Notes under the pieces: generated by a model
What the model was told of the DNA's origin: nothing
What the model saw: the letters and a program-made list of their open reading frames with translations, nothing else
Databases searched by the model: none
Part shown: positions 29,605 to 37,209 of the stretch, piece after piece
Layout: each line of letters begins with the position of its first letter
Position numbering within the stretch: position 1 is the first letter of the stretch
Position numbers and translations under genes: made by a program
Source: DASXUX01 sp036504595
GTDB taxonomy: Bacteria; Planctomycetota; SZUA-567; H5-PLA8
Length of the DNA: 64,000 nt
Direction: 5' to 3'
Assembly: GCA_036504595.1 (NCBI GenBank)
Contig: DASXUX010000014.1
Coordinates: forward strand, 186,001-250,000

Positions 29605-29842
29605 GGGGTATGGGGTATCGGGCATGGGGTATGGGCGGGGACAAGATAGGCCTTCCCGTGTCCTACAACGATGTCCACAAAAAACCGGAGCGCCCTGGCT
29701 CCGGTTAGCTGTTCAGCCGTTTTCTGTCTTTCTGTTTCCCTCGAATTTCGCGTTTCGGAGTGTTCTATCTGGTCCAGACGACGGTATAGGGTGCCGGCGG
29801 CGATCACACCGCCCCATACCCTATACCCCATACCCGATACCC
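29605..29842. repeat. Inverted pair of GGGGTAT heptamer arrays
   Basis: GGGGTATGGGGTATCGGG and further units at 29605-29635 face the opposite arrangement (CCCCATACCCTATACCCC and more) at 29812-29842. The arms are complementary in large part and enclose the terminator of the sigma factor gene. Both arrays keep a strict 7-nt period. Confidence 0.85.
29678..29706 (-). terminator. Intrinsic terminator of the sigma factor gene
   Basis: On the minus strand AACCGGAG pairs with CTCCGGTT around a short loop and is followed directly by a run of T. It lies about 140 bp past the stop codon of the sigma factor gene, inside the inverted GGGGTAT arrays. Confidence 0.8.
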
Positions 29843-29847
29843 TGCCG

Positions 29848-30837
29848 TTAAAGGTGACACGAATCCGCATAGGCCCGGAACTTCTTGCGCAGGACTTCCA
29901 GCACTTGAGCGTGAATCTGGCAGATGCGCGACTCGCTCAGTTCCAGTTCGTCTCCGATCTGCTTCATGCTGCGGCCGTTGAAGTAGTACTGCTCCACCAC
30001 CATGCGCTCGTTGCTGTTCAATCCACGCAGCGCCATGTCCCGGATTTCTTCGCGCTGCAGGTCGCGCGTGGGTTCCACTTCGCGGCGGTACTCCAGCATT
30101 TCCAGCCGCATCTGGTCGCGGTCGTCGGCCGACTCGCGGTTGTTGCCTTCCACGGAGATCTGCGCCCGCACGTTCAGTTCCTTGCGCAGTTCGGTGAACT
30201 CTTCGCGATTCATCCCCAAGCGGGTCGCGACTTCTTCCTCGGTGGGCTCGCGGCGAAGCTGTCCGGCCAGTTCGCGAACGATGCGCTCGTACTGATGATT
30301 CTTGTTCCGGATCAGGCGAGGCACCCAGTCGAGCGCCCGGATCGAATCCAGAATCGCGCCCCGGATGCGCGGCACGCAGTAGGTCTCGAAACGCACGCCA
30401 ACCGACGGCTCGAATTTCGTGATCGCATCCTGCAAGCCGACATTGCCCGCGCCGATCAGGTCGCAGACGTCGATGCATTCCGGCAGCTTGGACTTCAGCC
30501 GTTCGGAAATGTACCGCACCAGCGGCTGATAGTGGACCCACAGCGCGTTGCGCGCGTCCTCGTTGTGCGTCTTGAAGTACGCCTTCCACAGCGTGTCCTC
30601 ATGGCGCCGCCGGACGGCCTTGGCCTGAGCGCGCTCCAACTGCTGCGGCGTTTCGGCGCCTTTGGCCGCCTCCGGTGCGGGTTCGACGGCCGGCTTGCGC
30701 ACCATCAATGGCGCGGAGACTGGCGACGGCAGACGCCGCCGCACACGTTTATCGAGAACGGTCGTGACGTAGCCGTTTCTCGTCTTGGCAGACCGGGCTG
30801 ATCGAGCAGCCTTGGCTTTCGGTCTAGCGCGTTTCAT
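29848..30837 (-). CDS. RNA polymerase sigma factor, FliA/WhiG type
   Basis: A 329-residue sigma70-family protein. Region 2 is clear (VHYQPLVRYISERLKSKL, CDLIGAGNVGLQDAITKF, RFETYCVPRIRGAILDS), region 3 contains EPTEEEVATRLGMN and region 4 contains GRSMKQIGDELELSESRICQ. The EYRREVEP-type linker and the lack of region 1.1 place it with the FliA/WhiG/SigB class. Unusual is a basic, Lys/Arg/Ala-rich leader of about 85 residues before region 2, which is far longer than in FliA. No flagellar or sporulation genes are near. The ATG at 30837 follows GAGGGGGAAG. Transcription probably starts from the divergent promoter pair near 31000. Confidence 0.9.
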   Translation of the reverse strand: MKRARPKAKAARSARSAKTRNGYVTTVLDKRVRRRLPSPVSAPLMVRKPAVEPAPEAAKGAETPQQLERAQAKAVRRRHEDTLWKAYFKTHNEDARNALWVHYQPLVRYISERLKSKLPECIDVCDLIGAGNVGLQDAITKFEPSVGVRFETYCVPRIRGAILDSIRALDWVPRLIRNKNHQYERIVRELAGQLRREPTEEEVATRLGMNREEFTELRKELNVRAQISVEGNNRESADDRDQMRLEMLEYRREVEPTRDLQREEIRDMALRGLNSNERMVVEQYYFNGRSMKQIGDELELSESRICQIHAQVLEVLRKKFRAYADSCHL

Positions 30838-30996
30838 AGTGAGCTTCCCCCTCTTCTCTCCCAAAGCTCTCGTGCGGGGCTCTTCGGAGCACCGCAGTGA
30901 TTTTCGCGCGCGCTCCTTATGGTGGAGTGACAACTGCCGCATGGCAGGAGTCGCGCAACTTAGATTTTCAGTTCTCGGTCGGAAGGACAGGTTGTT

Positions 30997-31024
30997 TCTA
31001 TAAACTGTAAAGTACGGTTGTCAA
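30997..31024 (-). promoter_or_regulatory. Sigma70-like promoter of the sigma factor gene
   Basis: On the minus strand TTGACA (31024-31019) and TATAGA (31002-30997) are 16 bp apart. It overlaps the -35 box of the promoter that reads the other way. The leader to the ATG is about 150 nt. Confidence 0.6.
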
Positions 31025-31046
31025 TGATTAAAAACGATATTATAAA
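31018..31046 (+). promoter_or_regulatory. Sigma70-like promoter of the bacterioferritin gene
   Basis: TTGTCA (31018-31023) and TATAAA (31041-31046) are 17 bp apart, in a markedly AT-rich island (about 31000-31110) that contrasts with its GC-rich surroundings. Its -35 box shares six bases with the -35 of the divergent promoter. The leader to bacterioferritin is about 230 nt, and I see no clear structured RNA in it. Confidence 0.65.
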
Positions 31047-31283
31047 ACAATAAATATCAAAAACTTACATATATTAGGGTAATGCGATATTAATACACTT
31101 ACGTGTGTAATTGACGTTTTCGGTAAGAGGGTTTCTTCGGCTTTCCGACCATTTTTCTTGAGCTCTTTTTTTTCCGCCCGCGAAACGCGGCGCAAGTGTC
31201 CCGGCATTCCCTCAGATTCCGCCTTGACTGCCGGCGTCGGCACCGTATGAAACCATATAAATCACTCTTGGGAGCGAAGCCAA

Positions 31284-31814
31284 ATGGCCAACACCGAAAA
31301 GAACGCTGTCGTCGAAGTCCTCAACAAGGCTCGCAGTTCCGAACTGGCGGCCATCCTGCAATATATGTCTCAACATTACGAACTGGCCGACCGCGATTAC
31401 GGCCAGATCGCCGCGCAGTTCAAGCTCATCGCCATCGACGAAATGCGCCACGCCGAAATGCTTGCCGAACGTGTCTTGCTGATCGGCGGCGTGCCCACCA
31501 GCCGGCCCGACATGGAAATCAAGAAGAAACAGTCGCTCGCCGAAATCGTCGCGCAAGCCGTCGCCGCCGAAGAAACCGCTCTACGCGATTACAATGAGTT
31601 CCTGCACGTCTGCCAGAAGAACAACGATTACGCCAGCGGCAAGATCTTCGAACTGCTCATCACCGAAGAACAACTGCACCTCGAATACTTCCAGGACATC
31701 CAGGATCACATCAAGGAACTCGGCAACGCCTACCTCGCCACCCAGGTCGGCGGCCCCGCCGAAGCCGGTGCGCCTCCCAAAGGCTTCGTCGCCAGCCAGG
31801 GCGGAGCGGCGTGA
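31284..31814 (+). CDS. Bacterioferritin-type ferritin-like protein
   Basis: A 176-residue four-helix bundle protein. The di-iron ligand pattern is visible: SSELAAILQYMSQHYEL in helix 1, DEMRHAE in helix 2, AAEETALRDYNEF in helix 3 and ITEEQLHLEYF in helix 4. A 20-residue Gly/Pro/Ala tail follows. It stores or detoxifies iron in the cytoplasm. The ATG follows GGGAGCG. The methionine that would bind haem between subunits cannot be assigned with confidence, so a haem-free relative is possible. Confidence 0.88.
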   Translation: MANTEKNAVVEVLNKARSSELAAILQYMSQHYELADRDYGQIAAQFKLIAIDEMRHAEMLAERVLLIGGVPTSRPDMEIKKKQSLAEIVAQAVAAEETALRDYNEFLHVCQKNNDYASGKIFELLITEEQLHLEYFQDIQDHIKELGNAYLATQVGGPAEAGAPPKGFVASQGGAA

Positions 31815-31843
31815 AAATTCTGTGACCTTTCAATGCACTAACT

Positions 31844-31936
31844 AACAGCCTTCAACACAGAGGCACAGAGGACGCAGAGTTTCACAGAGTTTCTTTATTC
31901 TGTTCTTTCTCTGTGGCCTCTGTGTTCTCAGTGACT
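31844..31936. repeat. CACAGAG inverted repeat, interrupted by the IS110 element
   Basis: The repeat begins with AACAGCCTTCAACACAGAGG and contains CACAGAGG, ACGCAGAG, TTTCACAGAG units, then the mirror GGCCTCTGTGTTCTCAGTG. Its missing end, CTGTGTTGAAAGCCGTT, is found on the other side of the IS at 33549-33565. The complete form is seen at 54827-54945. A partial copy (CTCTGTG units ending in GTGTTGAAAGC) lies at 35958-35998. Confidence 0.85.
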
Positions 31937-31967
31937 CTGCTCCGAAAATACACCTCGGACCACAAGA

Positions 31968-33305
31968 TCACGAAGCCATCTTCGGCGGCAACGTGACATT
32001 GTACCCCAACGCTTGCAGACGCTTTACGAGGGCCCGTTCCGTGCGCTGGCTGTCGCGCTGATCGAAATGTTCTGCTCCCAGGTCAGCGTACGCGGTGTGC
32101 CGCTTGAGCATATGGTAGATCGTTACTAACATGCTATGCGCCACAGCCACAATCGCGCGCTGCTTTCCGCGGCGTCTTACCAGACGCCTGTACAGCGCGC
32201 CGAAGTAGCTTCCCTTTTTGCGCTGCGCCCCCCACGCGGCCTGCGTCAGCGCTCGGCGCAGCCAGCGGTTGCCTTTGCGCGTTTTGCCGCTGTTGCTCTT
32301 CCCTGCACTCTGGTTGTTGCCGGGACACAAGCCCGACCAAGACGACAGATGCGCATCCGAGGGGAACTGCGCCATGTTCGTCCCAATCTCCGCCAAAATA
32401 TTCTCCGCGCTGACGAGATTGATTCCGCACATCGCGTCGAGCAATTGGGCGGCGGCCAGGAAGGGCAGGGCCTTCAACGGCGCGAGCGGGGCGCGGGCGA
32501 GCGGCTGTGCTGGCGGCGTCTGGGCTTCCGGCTGACAGGGCGCCGCTGGCGGGCTGAGTTCCGGGCTTGCCAGCTGCATCTGAATGCGCTCGTCCAGCCT
32601 TTCGATCGACCCCTCGATGAAGCACAGGTGCTCCCACTCCAGGCGCAGCATGAAACGATGGTGCGGCAGGAGGCGCCCTTCGAGCGCCGCGCTCAACTGC
32701 GCCTTCTTCTTCTTGAGCCCTTTGCGCGCGCACTGCGCCAACGCTTCAGGCTCCGTTTCGCCCGCCATCAGCTTCTGTAGTATCTCGCGCCCGGTGACGC
32801 CCAGGATGTCGGTCGCCACCGATCCCAGCTTGATGTTCGCATCCTCCAGAATCTTATGGATGCGATTGGCCACGCGCGCTTTCTCATCCTGCCGACCTGC
32901 CCGCGTGCGCGTCAAGTCGCGCAGTTCCCGCTGCGGCCGTGGCGGCATGAAGCTGGCTCGCAACAGTCCGAATTGCAGCAACTGCGCCAGCCATTGGCTG
33001 TCCTTCATGTCGGTCTTGCGTCCCGGCACGTTCTTGACATCACGCGCGTTGCACAGCAGCACCTCGACGTGGCCTTCCAGCACGTTGAACACAGGCTTCC
33101 AGAACACGCCCGTCGATTCCATGGCCACATGCGTCACGCCGTGCTCTGCCAGCCAGACGCAAAGCGCCAGCAGTTCGCCAGTCATCGTGCCGAATTCGCG
33201 GTACTTCTCGATGAGTTGGCCGTGTTCGTCCAGGTAGCGGATCCACGCACAAATCGTGTTCTTGTGCACGTCCAACCCGGCACAACGGCGATACATCAGG
33301 TCCAT
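31968..33305 (-). CDS. IS110-family DEDD transposase/recombinase
   Basis: A 445-residue protein, intact. The N-terminal RuvC-like DEDD domain shows GLDVHKNTICAW with the first Asp, MESTGVFWKPV with Glu, and GRKTDMKDSQWLAQLL with two Asp. The C-terminal Transposase_20 part contains SGLCPGNNQSAGKSNSGKTR, with the conserved serine region used for covalent attack in this family. The middle has an insert rich in Pro/Ala (PPAAPCQPEAQTPPAQPLAR). The ATG at 33305 follows AAAGGAGG. It acts on DNA together with a structured RNA from the element end. Confidence 0.95.
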   Translation of the reverse strand: MDLMYRRCAGLDVHKNTICAWIRYLDEHGQLIEKYREFGTMTGELLALCVWLAEHGVTHVAMESTGVFWKPVFNVLEGHVEVLLCNARDVKNVPGRKTDMKDSQWLAQLLQFGLLRASFMPPRPQRELRDLTRTRAGRQDEKARVANRIHKILEDANIKLGSVATDILGVTGREILQKLMAGETEPEALAQCARKGLKKKKAQLSAALEGRLLPHHRFMLRLEWEHLCFIEGSIERLDERIQMQLASPELSPPAAPCQPEAQTPPAQPLARAPLAPLKALPFLAAAQLLDAMCGINLVSAENILAEIGTNMAQFPSDAHLSSWSGLCPGNNQSAGKSNSGKTRKGNRWLRRALTQAAWGAQRKKGSYFGALYRRLVRRRGKQRAIVAVAHSMLVTIYHMLKRHTAYADLGAEHFDQRDSQRTERALVKRLQALGYNVTLPPKMAS

Positions 33306-33548
33306 GAGGGTGCCTCCTTTGTTGGCGCCAAGGAGGACATCCTGTAGATTACATTCTGCTCCGCGTGCTCTCCGGTAGAGGAGGCGACGGTTTCGGGTTC
33401 GGCAGATGTCCGGACCAGACTGTGTTGCGGGCTTGAACAAAGCTCCACTGAGAAACGGCCTCCGTGCCTTGGCGCTGCGCCGCGAACAAGACTACCGGAC
33501 CACGCGGACATTTTCATCGTTTCCGGGTGGCGCTCCGCGCCATGGTGA
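33306..33548 (-). ncRNA. Candidate bridge RNA region of the IS110 element
   Basis: The 243-bp non-coding end before the transposase gene is where IS110-group elements encode their bridge RNA. Read on the minus strand it contains TTCTCAGTG (33454-33446), a small hairpin GCTT-TGTTC-AAGC (33443-33431) and CAACACAGTC (33427-33418). The first matches one target flank (31925-31933) and the second contains CAACACAG, the complement of CTGTGTTG at the other flank (33549-33556). GGCC and GGTC outside them can close the loop. CGGAGCAG near 33355-33362 equals the element end joined to the shared core. The exact RNA ends are unknown. Confidence 0.65.
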
Positions 33549-33565
33549 CTGTGTTGAAAGCCGTT

Positions 33566-33748
33566 CCTAAGTCGATCGCAGGAGTTGTCGCGCGCGAAGC
33601 TGGGAAGGATTGATCGGTCGGTTCGTTTCTTCTCTTCTCCTCATCTCCCTTTCTCCTCTTCTTACCCGCGAAAGCCGGTTGCCGCGTTCGCGCGCCTGAA
33701 TAAACTCACCTCCCGTCGCTGTTTCCGCTCAACCTCAAGGAGTCGCTC
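33566..33748. other. Gap before the DUF362 gene
   Basis: Contains a strongly pyrimidine-rich run on the plus strand (about 33625-33663) and CAAGGAG of the next gene. No gene or structured RNA is supported. Confidence 0.5.
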
Positions 33749-34894
33749 GTGAAGGTAAAAGTCAAAACGGTTCAACGCGAAAAACCTGTGATCGCCGCCG
33801 GCGCCAAAATGTGGTTCGCTCGCTACGCGCCCATCAACCTGGAGCCGAAGAATTCCATCGGCGCGAAGTGGCCGCGCATGCTCGACGCCATCAATCTCCG
33901 GCCCATCGTCGAAGGCAAGCGCACCGCGATCAAAATGCATTTTGGCGGCGGCACGGGCTTCACGACGATTCATCCCATCTTCATTCGCAAGCTCGTCGAA
34001 GCCGTGAAAGCCGCGGGCGCCAAAGAAGTCTTCGCCACCGATCTGCCCTGGGCCGTGCGCAGCGGAGCTGAACGCGGCTACACGCCCGAAACGATCGGCT
34101 GCCCGATGGTTTCGGCGACCGGAACGTCAGACAAGTACGTCTACCGCGTCCCCGTCGATCCGCCGATCAAGGACTTCAAGGAAGTGGAACTCGCAGGCGA
34201 AATCGTCGATGCCGACGCGCTGATCGACTTGTCTCACGTGAAAGGCCACGGCGCGGCGAGCTTCGGCGGCGCGTCGAAGAACTTGTCGATGGGTTGCGTG
34301 AGCGGCCGGACGCGCACCGCTCTGCATTCGCTGGAAGGCGGCCTGGAGTGGGACAGCAAGAAGTGCACGCGCTGCAAAATCTGCCAGGAGAACTGCCCGA
34401 ACGACGCGATCAAGTTCACCAAAGACGGCAACTTCGAATGCTTCTACCACAACTGCAAATTCTGCCAGCACTGCGTGCTCATCTGCCCGAAGCAGGGCCT
34501 GAAGATGGCCGGCGGCGCCTATGAGACTTTCCAGCAGGCGATGGCCACCACGTCGTCCAAAGTCCTCGACACCTTCGATCCCAAGCACGTCCTGTTCATC
34601 AATTTCCTGATGAACATCACCATCTACTGCGACTGCTGGGGCATGACCACGCCGAACCTGGTCCCCGACATCGGCATCCTTGCCAGCCAGGACATCGCCG
34701 CGATCGAACAAGCCACGCTCGACCTGATCAAGCATGAAGACCTGATCCCCGGCTCCCTCCCCGAAGGCCTGGACCCCAGAGACAGCGGCCACCTCTTCGA
34801 ACGCATCCACGGGAAGGATCCGTTCATCTTGATTGAACACTTGGCACGCCTGCGCAACGGAAAGCGGACGTATGCGATGAAGGAAGTTAGCTGA
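33749..34894 (+). CDS. DUF362 protein with 4Fe-4S ferredoxin domain
   Basis: A 381-residue protein starting with GTG after AAGGAG. Residues about 1-195 are DUF362 (KMHFGGGTGFTTIHP, DLSHVKGHGAASFGGASKNL). A two-cluster ferredoxin follows, with CTRCKICQENCPNDAI and CKFCQHCVLICPKQGLK. The C-terminal part returns to DUF362-like sequence (NFLMNITIYCDCWGMTTPNL). It is a cytoplasmic iron-sulphur protein expected to shuttle electrons, but the substrate of this widespread anaerobe-rich family is not known. It stands alone between the IS and an accessory stretch. Confidence 0.85.
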   Translation: MKVKVKTVQREKPVIAAGAKMWFARYAPINLEPKNSIGAKWPRMLDAINLRPIVEGKRTAIKMHFGGGTGFTTIHPIFIRKLVEAVKAAGAKEVFATDLPWAVRSGAERGYTPETIGCPMVSATGTSDKYVYRVPVDPPIKDFKEVELAGEIVDADALIDLSHVKGHGAASFGGASKNLSMGCVSGRTRTALHSLEGGLEWDSKKCTRCKICQENCPNDAIKFTKDGNFECFYHNCKFCQHCVLICPKQGLKMAGGAYETFQQAMATTSSKVLDTFDPKHVLFINFLMNITIYCDCWGMTTPNLVPDIGILASQDIAAIEQATLDLIKHEDLIPGSLPEGLDPRDSGHLFERIHGKDPFILIEHLARLRNGKRTYAMKEVS

Positions 34895-34959
34895 GCGCGC
34901 AGGGCGCGTGATGAGGTGCGCTGTCCACGATTTCACACGATTTCCGAGGTTCCAAGAGA

Positions 34960-35664
34960 TTGAGAACACAGCGCGAAGTGAAATCGGCGCTTTGCGAGGT
35001 GCTCGGCCGCGAAGTTGACGCACTGCTAATTCCGCGCGACTTTGCGCGGCGCAATGGATCTATTGACTACGTGCGCCAATGCGTTGGCGGCATGCAAACG
35101 GTAAGGATCTCGTTCCACTTGATGCCGAAGTACGAACATGGTGCTTGTTGCCATGTGTACCCAAGTCTGCGAATGTTTTTTCCGGACGTGGGTCGCGTGG
35201 GATTGGCTATGGTTGGTGGTGACAAACTTCTACTCGCAAGCGCCCCAGAAGTAACGCTAAATGAACCCATAGATTTTGTGATACCGAAAGAGCATCACGT
35301 TCGCTGGTTTGCTTATGACGATGAAACTCTGTTAGAGTGCATCAGATCCATGAAGAACTCGTTAGCTACGTGGGTCATACCTTTCTTGGACGAGTACCGC
35401 ACTCCCGCTTCTCTTGTGTTCGCTTACGAGCAGCGGGACGTTCGTTTTCTGTGGCAGCGCCATTTCTATATCTATGTTGCGGCAGCGTACATCCTGGCCT
35501 CCAAACCGGACGTGGCTATGCGGGTGCTGGAAGAAAATCTTGGTCAAGCTCGACCAAAGAGACAATATGCTAAGGCGTTTGAGTACGTCAAGGCTTTACT
35601 CACGCACGAGTCCGGGTTTGCACGTGGCGTCGAAGAGGATGAGTTTGCGGGCGATGACACATGA
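34960..35664 (+). CDS. Hypothetical protein, possibly DUF4304-like
   Basis: A 234-residue soluble protein with a TTG start at 34960 and only a weak AAGAGA upstream. No motif is certain; the first half (GGMQTVRISFHLMP, VYPSLRMFFPDVG) and the second half (MKNSLATWVIPFLDEYRTP) recall DUF4304-type proteins of unknown function. Codon use is visibly less GC-rich than in neighbouring genes, which suggests transfer. It starts a small accessory stretch that also includes a zinc-ribbon gene. The real start could lie at the ATG coded at residue 45, but that would remove half of the conserved-looking N-terminus. Confidence 0.5.
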   Translation: MRTQREVKSALCEVLGREVDALLIPRDFARRNGSIDYVRQCVGGMQTVRISFHLMPKYEHGACCHVYPSLRMFFPDVGRVGLAMVGGDKLLLASAPEVTLNEPIDFVIPKEHHVRWFAYDDETLLECIRSMKNSLATWVIPFLDEYRTPASLVFAYEQRDVRFLWQRHFYIYVAAAYILASKPDVAMRVLEENLGQARPKRQYAKAFEYVKALLTHESGFARGVEEDEFAGDDT

Positions 35665-35796
35665 TGCGGATGCGCCGGGGGATTCGGGGACGGGCCGCCA
35701 GACTCGCGCTGTTCGACTGATCGGTGACGCGTATCCGTGGCTCGCGCGTGATAGCGGAGGCACGGGCGCGGGACGCCCAAGGTACGATTCTTGCCC

Positions 35797-35905
35797 CGAA
35801 TGGGGCAACACGATAGTAGCCAGGGGTGGAGCGAAGCGAAACCCCTGGACACAGGAGTACGGATTTCAAGAGCCCTGGAAGGGCGAGCGAACGATGCAGG
35901 CTATA
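35797..35905. repeat. Palindromic repeat with CCAGGGGT and GCCCTGG hairpins
   Basis: Hairpins CCCCGAATGGGG, CCAGGGGT/ACCCCTGG and GCCCTGGAAGGGC are in a row. This arrangement resembles repeat families common downstream of genes in planctomycetes and relatives. 35665-36100 holds no supported gene; 35958-35998 adds a partial CACAGAG repeat. Confidence 0.65.
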
Positions 35906-36100
35906 GGAAGCGTTCGTCATATCCCTTTCGTGTTGCTGTTCGCTTCACGCGCCCTTCCTCTCTGTCAGGCTCTGTGTTCTCTGTGCCTGTGTTGAAAGCA
36001 GTTCGGTGGTCCTGGTTCCGGCTTGTCCAGGCTAGGCGGGAGCAACAGCACGGGCGGGGGAGCGGGGAGAGTTTCAAGAACGGCTTAGCGGGAGGGGATG

Positions 36101-36355
36101 ATGATCGAGGATAAGGAACCTGCGCCAATCTGCCCATGCTGCCGCAAGCCGATTGAGTCGCTGCTCAACTTTTTCGTGCCCGTAACGCTGGTTCCATCCA
36201 AGAACGCCTCTCCGATGGACAAATTTGACAAATCTCCTATCGAGCCAGTCGCGGTCTATGCGTGCCCGAGTTGTCGTACTGTGTTGAGTGTTGCTGGCGG
36301 ACACGCGTCGTACATTGGGAGCATCAACTTCGGCGATCTTGGCCAGGAGAAATAA
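36101..36355 (+). CDS. Small zinc-ribbon protein
   Basis: An 84-residue protein with CPCC near the N-terminus and CPSC near residue 55, the two halves of a four-cysteine zinc knuckle. Two ATGs are adjacent (36098, 36101); the second is better placed after GGGAGG. Function unknown. It lies between the low-GC hypothetical gene and a pseudopilin gene on the other strand. Confidence 0.6.
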   Translation: MIEDKEPAPICPCCRKPIESLLNFFVPVTLVPSKNASPMDKFDKSPIEPVAVYACPSCRTVLSVAGGHASYIGSINFGDLGQEK

Positions 36356-36364
36356 GCAATCCCG

Positions 36365-36961
36365 CTATTTCGGCCAGTTCGTGATGTCGTCGCCACGCTC
36401 GCCGGGCGGGTCTGGCTTGCCGTCTTGTCCCGTCGAATACAAGTCGTAGTTGTTCGGGTTGTGGCATTTGCCATCGGGCACGTAGTTGGGATTCTTCGCC
36501 TTCTGCTGAAGGGTGTAGTGGCGGCAGTTCAGGTAGACAAGCGGGTTGCCCCAGGAATCGACGATCAGGGTGTCGGGGCCAGAGGGCCTCAGGTAGTTTT
36601 CAGGAATCGAGATGAAGGGATCGAACGTGATGATTCTTCGAGAGCCTGCGGGGATAACAGCAACTTTCGTAACGCCCTTCCCGTCTGGGCCGCAGAGATA
36701 TTTGAAGAGGCTGCCGGGTTCTGGCGCATCACCCATGCCTTCAACGGTGCTGGGGGGATAAGAGCCGAATTGAATGCAATAGCGTTCGAGGGCAGCAGAA
36801 ACTCCGTCTATCAGAGTGCGAGTCGCGCGTGGACGGTGAGACGTGCTCGGACCTCCAGCGATGGGGGCCAGAATCAGTAGAAGAAGGCCAATGATCGCGG
36901 TGGCAATTACGAACTCCAGCAAGGTGAGGCCCATGATTCGTATGCGGCCGTTTGTTTGCAT
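36365..36961 (-). CDS. Type II secretion/type IV pilus-like pseudopilin (GspG-like)
   Basis: A 198-residue protein. The prepilin cleavage and helix motif is MGLTLLEFVIATAIIGLL, with Gly at -1 and Glu at +5. The soluble part ends with DSWGNPLVY and DLYSTGQDGKPD, the calcium-binding loop pattern of major pseudopilins. The leader of ten residues (MQTNGRIRIM) is of normal length. No other secretion gene is nearby, so it is an orphan pseudopilin, a common finding in planctomycete-like genomes. Confidence 0.88.
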   Translation of the reverse strand: MQTNGRIRIMGLTLLEFVIATAIIGLLLLILAPIAGGPSTSHRPRATRTLIDGVSAALERYCIQFGSYPPSTVEGMGDAPEPGSLFKYLCGPDGKGVTKVAVIPAGSRRIITFDPFISIPENYLRPSGPDTLIVDSWGNPLVYLNCRHYTLQQKAKNPNYVPDGKCHNPNNYDLYSTGQDGKPDPPGERGDDITNWPK

Positions 36962-37058
36962 AGGGCTTGCTCCGCTAAAACACTGATCTCTTGTAGCAAG
37001 CGTAGCGCGACTGGCCCGCGAATGGACATGCATTTCGCCGTTGCGGCGCTACCGCAAA

Positions 37059-37156
37059 CCCCTCCCCCGGCCCCTCCCCTCGGTGGGGAGGGGAGAACGG
37101 CAGCGGGCGAGACGCCCGCACGACGAACGGCACGCAATCCGGGGGGATTGCGCTAC
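37059..37156. repeat. Cluster of CCCCTCCC hairpin, GCGGGCG hairpin and REP-like GCAATCC
   Basis: Three palindromes are side by side: CCCCTCCC..GGGAGGGG at 37064-37095, GCGGGCGAGACGCCCGC at 37103-37119, and CGCAATCC..GGATTGCG followed by CTAC at 37133-37156. The last is the REP-like unit in the orientation opposite to that at 3966. Confidence 0.75.
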
Positions 37157-37209
37157 CCTCTCGCGGTGTAGCTTATATGATGCGCGTTTCATCAACGAGG
37201 AGGAAGGAA

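Larger units (their letters stand above)
31937..33548 (-). mobile_element. Complete IS110-family insertion sequence
   Basis: About 1,612 bp, with boundaries set from the interrupted CACAGAG repeat. The left flank ends GTGACTCTG at 31939 and the right flank resumes CTGTGTTGAAAGCC at 33549; the intact repeat would read GTGACTCTGTGTTGAAAGCC, so only CT or CTG is shared between the two junctions. No inverted ends or target duplication beyond that are visible, as usual for this family. The transposase is intact. The non-coding stretch is long before the gene (33306-33548, 243 bp) and short after it (31937-31967), which is the arrangement of the IS110 rather than the IS1111 subgroup. Confidence 0.88.

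Noticed and set aside
35414..35995. Overlapping 193-codon open frame after the low-GC hypothetical gene
   Set aside because: It runs through the 234-residue gene in another frame and through palindromic repeats, with no ribosome site or recognisable domain.
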